Program-made: the position numbers and the translations under genes
The notes under the pieces: generated by a model
Told to the model about the DNA's origin: nothing
Databases searched by the model: none
The model's input: the letters and a program-made list of their open reading frames with translations, nothing else
Shown: one piece after another, positions 61,095 to 64,000 of the stretch
How the letters are laid out: each line of letters opens with the position of its first letter
Position numbering within the stretch: the stretch's first letter is position 1
DNA from: Lentzea aerocolonigenes
Lineage (GTDB): Bacteria; Actinomycetota; Actinomycetes; Mycobacteriales; Pseudonocardiaceae
Assembly: GCF_000974445.1 (NCBI RefSeq)
Contig: NZ_BBOJ01000009.1
Span: 62,001-126,000, forward strand
Length of the DNA stretch: 64,000 nucleotides
Reading direction: 5' to 3'

Positions 61095-61885
61095 CAGACG
61101 CACACCACCAGCTGGTCAGGCCACGACGCCGCGACGCTGATCCGCATCAGCGTGACGTCGTCGTTGGTCATCTCCCGCGCGGCACGGCGGTCGTCGACGA
61201 GGGTCTGGAAGCGCTGCGGGTGGTTCAGTCCGGAAAGGACGGACCACAGCCGGTCCTCGTCCTTCTGGCGCTCACGCACCATCCAGTGCGCGAAGGCGTC
61301 CGTCGCGAGGTAGACCAGGTCGCCGGGCGCCAGGTCCCCCCGGGCGAACCGCATCTGGCCGATCACGTCCGGCAGCGCGTCGCGTGCGGTCGGCATTCCC
61401 TCGGGGTTGACGCCGAAGTCGTCCGCGGACATCTCCGGGAACTGGGCGACGAGCCGGTGGTGCCGCACCTGGAACAGCACGGTGTCGCCCAGTGCGACGG
61501 CCCGCCAGTGCGGGCGCCCGTCCAGATCGGCGAACTCGCAGCCGAGGAACGTGGCGAACGCGCCGACACTGTCCAGTTTGTACAGTTCGAGCCCGGACGC
61601 GCCCGACAACAACGGATCGTGCCGCCACTCGTGCTGTGCGCGCGAGGCCCAGTCCAGCAGCGAACGTCCGGTCAGCTCGACGTCCGCCGCGACGAACCCC
61701 TCGGCGAGCCGCATCGCCCACCGCGTCGAGCCGAAGCCCTCGGTGGCGCCGTCCGCCACCGCGAACCGGGGCCCGCGGCCGTGCACGTCCGCGGGTGCGG
61801 AGGCCGCGCCGTCCTCCCACTCCCAGGGGTCGTTGCCCTTCTTGGCAGTGGAGAAGACGACGGGCCAGGCGTGCATCGGCGTCAC
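61094..61885 (-). CDS. PP2C-family protein phosphatase
   Basis: About 263 residues. PP2C motifs: RFAVADGATEGFGSTRWAMR (the first metal-binding DG), WRAVALGDTVLFQVRHHRLV (GD motif), GDLVYLATDAFAHWMVRERQ (DA/D motif) and EMTNDDVTLMRIS (DD motif). The metal-binding aspartates are all present, so it should be an active Mn2+/Mg2+ phosphatase. GTG 61885 overlaps the vWA stop by four bases. With the kinase and vWA gene it forms a vWA-phosphatase-kinase unit. Confidence 0.87.
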   Translation of the reverse strand: MTPMHAWPVVFSTAKKGNDPWEWEDGAASAPADVHGRGPRFAVADGATEGFGSTRWAMRLAEGFVAADVELTGRSLLDWASRAQHEWRHDPLLSGASGLELYKLDSVGAFATFLGCEFADLDGRPHWRAVALGDTVLFQVRHHRLVAQFPEMSADDFGVNPEGMPTARDALPDVIGQMRFARGDLAPGDLVYLATDAFAHWMVRERQKDEDRLWSVLSGLNHPQRFQTLVDDRRAAREMTNDDVTLMRISVAASWPDQLVVCV

Positions 61886-62751
61886 CGGGACCGATCCGGC
61901 ACCCTGGTGCCGATCTGCAGCACCCGCAGCAACGTCGACTGACCGACGTTGAACGCGAGCCCGCGCGCACCGGGCCTGACGTCGTAGCCGTCGGCCCTGG
62001 CGTTCTCGACCATCGGCGGCGGCAGCTCACTGCTCAGCGCGAACAACTCCGGCCCCGGCAGCGGCAGTCCCGCCGGACCGGACGGGAACACGATCTCCTG
62101 GGACGTGGTGGGGGACAGGAACACGTTGAAGAACAACGCGGGCCCGTCGCTGGTCTCGATCGACGTCAGCCGCTTCACCCAGTCCTGCAGCGTCGCGCCC
62201 TGGTGCGGGCTGTCGGTCACCATGCCGTCGGTGATGTTGATGATGATCGGCGGGAACGAGTCCGGATGCGCCGACACCCAGTCGAACACGTGCGCCCCCG
62301 CCACCTCCACCGCCTGGCACATCGGCGTGCGGTAGCCGTGCACGGGATCCACCCACACCGGCATCTTCACGCTGACCGGCATGACGTCGATGGACGGTTC
62401 CTCCCGCACCGCGACGGGATTGGCCGCGAGCTCCGGCAACGGCACCAGCCCGCGCCCGGTCAACGCGCCACCGAACGCGCTCTCCACACCCTCACCGCCG
62501 GGCCCGGTGATCCGCGCCCCGTAGCTGAACACCCCGACGTCGAAGTAGTGCCGCACCGGCGCGTTGACCTCGATCGTCGCCTTCACGCACATGTCCAGCA
62601 GGATGTTGTTGACCGCCAGCGCCGCCCCCGAGGCGAGCGACCCGCTCGTGGCGCCCCAGGCGAGCTTCATGGAGTCCGACCGGTCGAGCAGGATGACGAC
62701 ACAACCGGGTGTCGCCCGGGAAACCCATTGCCGGTAAGTGCCCGTGGTCAT
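61882..62751 (-). CDS. vWA domain protein, TerY-like
   Basis: About 289 residues from ATG 62751, preceded by GGGGAGCGAAG. The cytoplasmic vWA domain starts CVVILLDRSDSMKLAW with a complete DxSxS MIDAS motif; later YRTPMCQAVEVAGAHVFDWV and PIIINITDGMVTDSP supply the T and D metal ligands. No signal peptide. This is the TerY-like type of vWA protein that accompanies PP2C and kinase genes. It is joined by four-base overlaps to both neighbours. Confidence 0.87.
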   Translation of the reverse strand: MTTGTYRQWVSRATPGCVVILLDRSDSMKLAWGATSGSLASGAALAVNNILLDMCVKATIEVNAPVRHYFDVGVFSYGARITGPGGEGVESAFGGALTGRGLVPLPELAANPVAVREEPSIDVMPVSVKMPVWVDPVHGYRTPMCQAVEVAGAHVFDWVSAHPDSFPPIIINITDGMVTDSPHQGATLQDWVKRLTSIETSDGPALFFNVFLSPTTSQEIVFPSGPAGLPLPGPELFALSSELPPPMVENARADGYDVRPGARGLAFNVGQSTLLRVLQIGTRVPDRSR

Positions 62752-63326
62752 CTTCGCTCCCCTTCGGCAGAGGCGGCCGTGATCAGGTTGTGCCGCACGA
62801 CGGTCGCCGGCCACGCGGTACCCGGCAGCCACTCCCACCGGTTGCGGCAGTGCGGGTTGTGGCACTCGAACGCGTACCCCCGTCCCTCACGCCGCACGTC
62901 GAGCTCGAACCCCGCGCACCGCGGGCACTGCGCGATCTGCACCCGGTGCGCGTCGAAGTCCTCGAGCGGCACCGAGTTCGTCTCCGGCTGAGGTGGTGGG
63001 GCGGTGACGGGCTTGCCGGTCTGGGTCCACCACTGGTCGTTCGCCTTGGGGGTGGGGGCCGCGGCGGGCAGCGGGGGAGGCGGCACGTGCATCGGCCGGG
63101 GCGGGGGTTGCCTGATCGGTTGCGGCGCAGGCGTTTCCTGTTCTTCGGGCGTCCCGAGGAACAACAGGACGAGCGTGCTGGCGAACAAGGCGCTGAACGT
63201 GATGACGAGCAGCTTCTGCTCGGACTGGAGCTCCTTGTTGAGGACGGCGACGCCGAGCACAGCGCCCACCACCGCGAGCGCCACAGCCGCCACCAGGACC
63301 AACCGTGCGATGACCCGTTGGGACAA
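62748..63326 (-). CDS. Two-helix membrane protein with C-terminal zinc ribbon
   Basis: About 192 residues from TTG 63326, which is chosen because AAGGAGG lies seven bases upstream; the frame is open further but overlaps the preceding gene. Two transmembrane helices at the N-terminus (VIARLVLVAAVALAVVGAVL and LLVITFSALFASTLVLLFL) are followed by a Pro-rich linker and a C-terminal zinc ribbon: AQCPRCAGFELD and FECHNPHCRNRWEW. The zinc ribbon should be cytoplasmic and may dock the vWA protein. Unknown family. Confidence 0.75.
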   Translation of the reverse strand: MSQRVIARLVLVAAVALAVVGAVLGVAVLNKELQSEQKLLVITFSALFASTLVLLFLGTPEEQETPAPQPIRQPPPRPMHVPPPPLPAAAPTPKANDQWWTQTGKPVTAPPPQPETNSVPLEDFDAHRVQIAQCPRCAGFELDVRREGRGYAFECHNPHCRNRWEWLPGTAWPATVVRHNLITAASAEGERR

Positions 63327-63328
63327 GA

Positions 63329-63772
63329 TCAGCCCTCCTTGACGAAGAGATTGAAGGGACCGGTCTTCCGGTTGACCTGCCAGCAAGGCGTGGCCGGTTT
63401 CTCGTTGGTGGGGTCCACCCCCACCCACCTGCCCTTGAGCTGTGCGCACACCGTGAACGTGCCGTCCGCGACGGGGCCTGTGACGCTGCCGTTCTCATCG
63501 AGCTTGAGCGGCTTGCCGGACTGGATCGTCACCGAGCTGACGACCTCCCCGGTCGCCGGCTCGGTGTCCTGGTTGTCGGGGTCGGTCGTCTTCGCGAGCC
63601 GCAGGCGAACCGTCACGGTGCCGGCGGTCGCCTGCTCTGTCGGCTGCGCAGTCTGCTTCGAGTTCTTCTCCTCGGCGGGACTCATGGCACTGCCGAGCAC
63701 CAGTGCGACCGCGAGCGAGATCAGCAACGCGTACGCCGGCGCCATGAACTGGCTGCGCATCCACTCAGGCAT
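63329..63772 (-). CDS. Small exported or membrane-anchored protein, unknown
   Basis: A 147-residue protein. One hydrophobic segment near the N-terminus (YALLISLAVALVLGSAM) acts as signal peptide or anchor; the rest is a predicted beta-rich extracytoplasmic domain (TVTVRLRLAKTTDPDNQDTE, GSVTGPVADGTFTVCAQLKG, TPCWQVNRKTGPF). Two cysteines may form a disulphide. No family recognised. It is the first gene of the operon that leads to the zinc-ribbon, vWA, PP2C and kinase genes, and may be the extracellular sensor part. Confidence 0.72.
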   Translation of the reverse strand: MPEWMRSQFMAPAYALLISLAVALVLGSAMSPAEEKNSKQTAQPTEQATAGTVTVRLRLAKTTDPDNQDTEPATGEVVSSVTIQSGKPLKLDENGSVTGPVADGTFTVCAQLKGRWVGVDPTNEKPATPCWQVNRKTGPFNLFVKEG

Positions 63773-63842
63773 AGCGGTTCACCGGACGCCTCCCTGCGGT
63801 CAGGCGAGTCCTCACCTGTGAGTCGCACGGGAGTGCTGAAGC

Positions 63843-64000
63843 GTGTCAGTGGACGCGTCCCATTCCCACGAATGGCCCAACGCCGACCTGATCACTAGGC
63901 TGGGCGACGTGCCGGGGAGGAAGAAGCGCGCGGGTGGACTGCCGCGCTGGGCGGGCCCCTTCTACCTGACAGCAGGCGCGATCACGCTGATCTGGGCCGG
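63843..64000 (+). CDS. Start of a plus-strand gene, cut by the window end
   Basis: GTG 63843 opens a frame that stays open to the right edge (52 codons). It has a charged N-terminus (RLGDVPGRKKRAGGLPRW) followed by the beginning of a hydrophobic segment (GPFYLTAGAITLIWAG), so a membrane protein is likely. There is no strong RBS; GTG 63849 is equally possible. Divergent from the small exported protein gene at 63772. Confidence 0.45.
   Translation, partial: MSVDASHSHEWPNADLITRLGDVPGRKKRAGGLPRWAGPFYLTAGAITLIWA

Noticed and set aside
1..64000. tRNA, rRNA, CRISPR array, transposase or integrase
   Set aside because: I looked for each and found no clear case: no spaced short repeats, no DDE or tyrosine recombinase motifs, no tRNA-like cloverleaf I could support by eye. 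A computed scan would be more reliable for tRNAs.

Overview
The window is high-GC actinobacterial DNA. GTG starts are frequent, start/stop overlaps of four bases (GTGA or ATGA) are common, and the gene families (LAL-type LuxR regulators, DUF742, MEDS-ATPase, tubulin-like and vWA conflict proteins, MptB/GT87 mannosyltransferases, FkbH-type extender genes) point to a multicellular actinomycete. A member of the Pseudonocardiaceae (Lentzea, Saccharothrix or Actinosynnema-like) is my guess, but the sequence alone does not fix the genus. I see no rRNA, tRNA, CRISPR array or insertion sequence.

Left part (1-9660): a partial EF-hand protein, two divergent LAL regulators, a LapA-domain membrane protein, a DUF742 protein beside a MEDS/HATPase regulator, and a MerR/GyrI-like regulator convergent with an MFS transporter. 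Then comes a long minus-strand operon (21990 down to 9798): secreted and membrane-anchored vWA protein, tubulin/FtsZ-like GTPase, multi-pass membrane protein, membrane-anchored pseudokinase, zinc-finger P-loop GTPase, a GTPase-associated/SLATT membrane protein, and finally a RelA/SpoT-type synthetase. It resembles the GTPase-centred conflict systems predicted by comparative genomics; the alarmone synthetase at its end is the unusual part.

Middle (22314-29491): a PLP-dependent D-cysteine desulfhydrase/ACC deaminase-like enzyme, a Nudix hydrolase, a small membrane protein, a protein with a Nudix-like domain, and a large TIR-STAND ATPase-TM-14xWD40 protein whose start lies inside the end of a siderophore synthetase gene.

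Biosynthetic region (29473-54297): two divergent IucA/IucC (NIS) synthetases, a PEP-hydrolase-family protein with a 3-hydroxyisobutyrate dehydrogenase-like enzyme, then a 20-kb plus-strand operon. The operon holds A-PCP, C-A-PCP-C, a free PCP, KS-ACP-thioester reductase with no AT, a hydroxymalonyl-ACP set (FkbK, FkbJ, FkbI and FkbH homologues, with FkbH fused to an adenylation domain), a KAS III-like protein, an MFS exporter, and a luciferase-like monooxygenase plus flavin reductase flanked by two paralogous HPr-kinase-like proteins. It ends at a perfect 14-bp hairpin. I infer a tripeptide-like chain extended once by a (hydroxy)malonyl unit and released reductively, possibly oxidised and phosphorylated.

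Right part (54472-64000): three membrane mannosyltransferase-like genes (one MptB-like, two GT87), then a second signalling/conflict locus: a TIR-membrane protein with an out-of-frame start, convergent to a minus-strand operon of a small exported protein, a zinc-ribbon membrane protein, vWA, PP2C phosphatase and membrane-anchored kinase. This recalls the vWA-phosphatase-kinase (TerY-P) triad. The biosynthetic cluster therefore sits between several predicted conflict modules.
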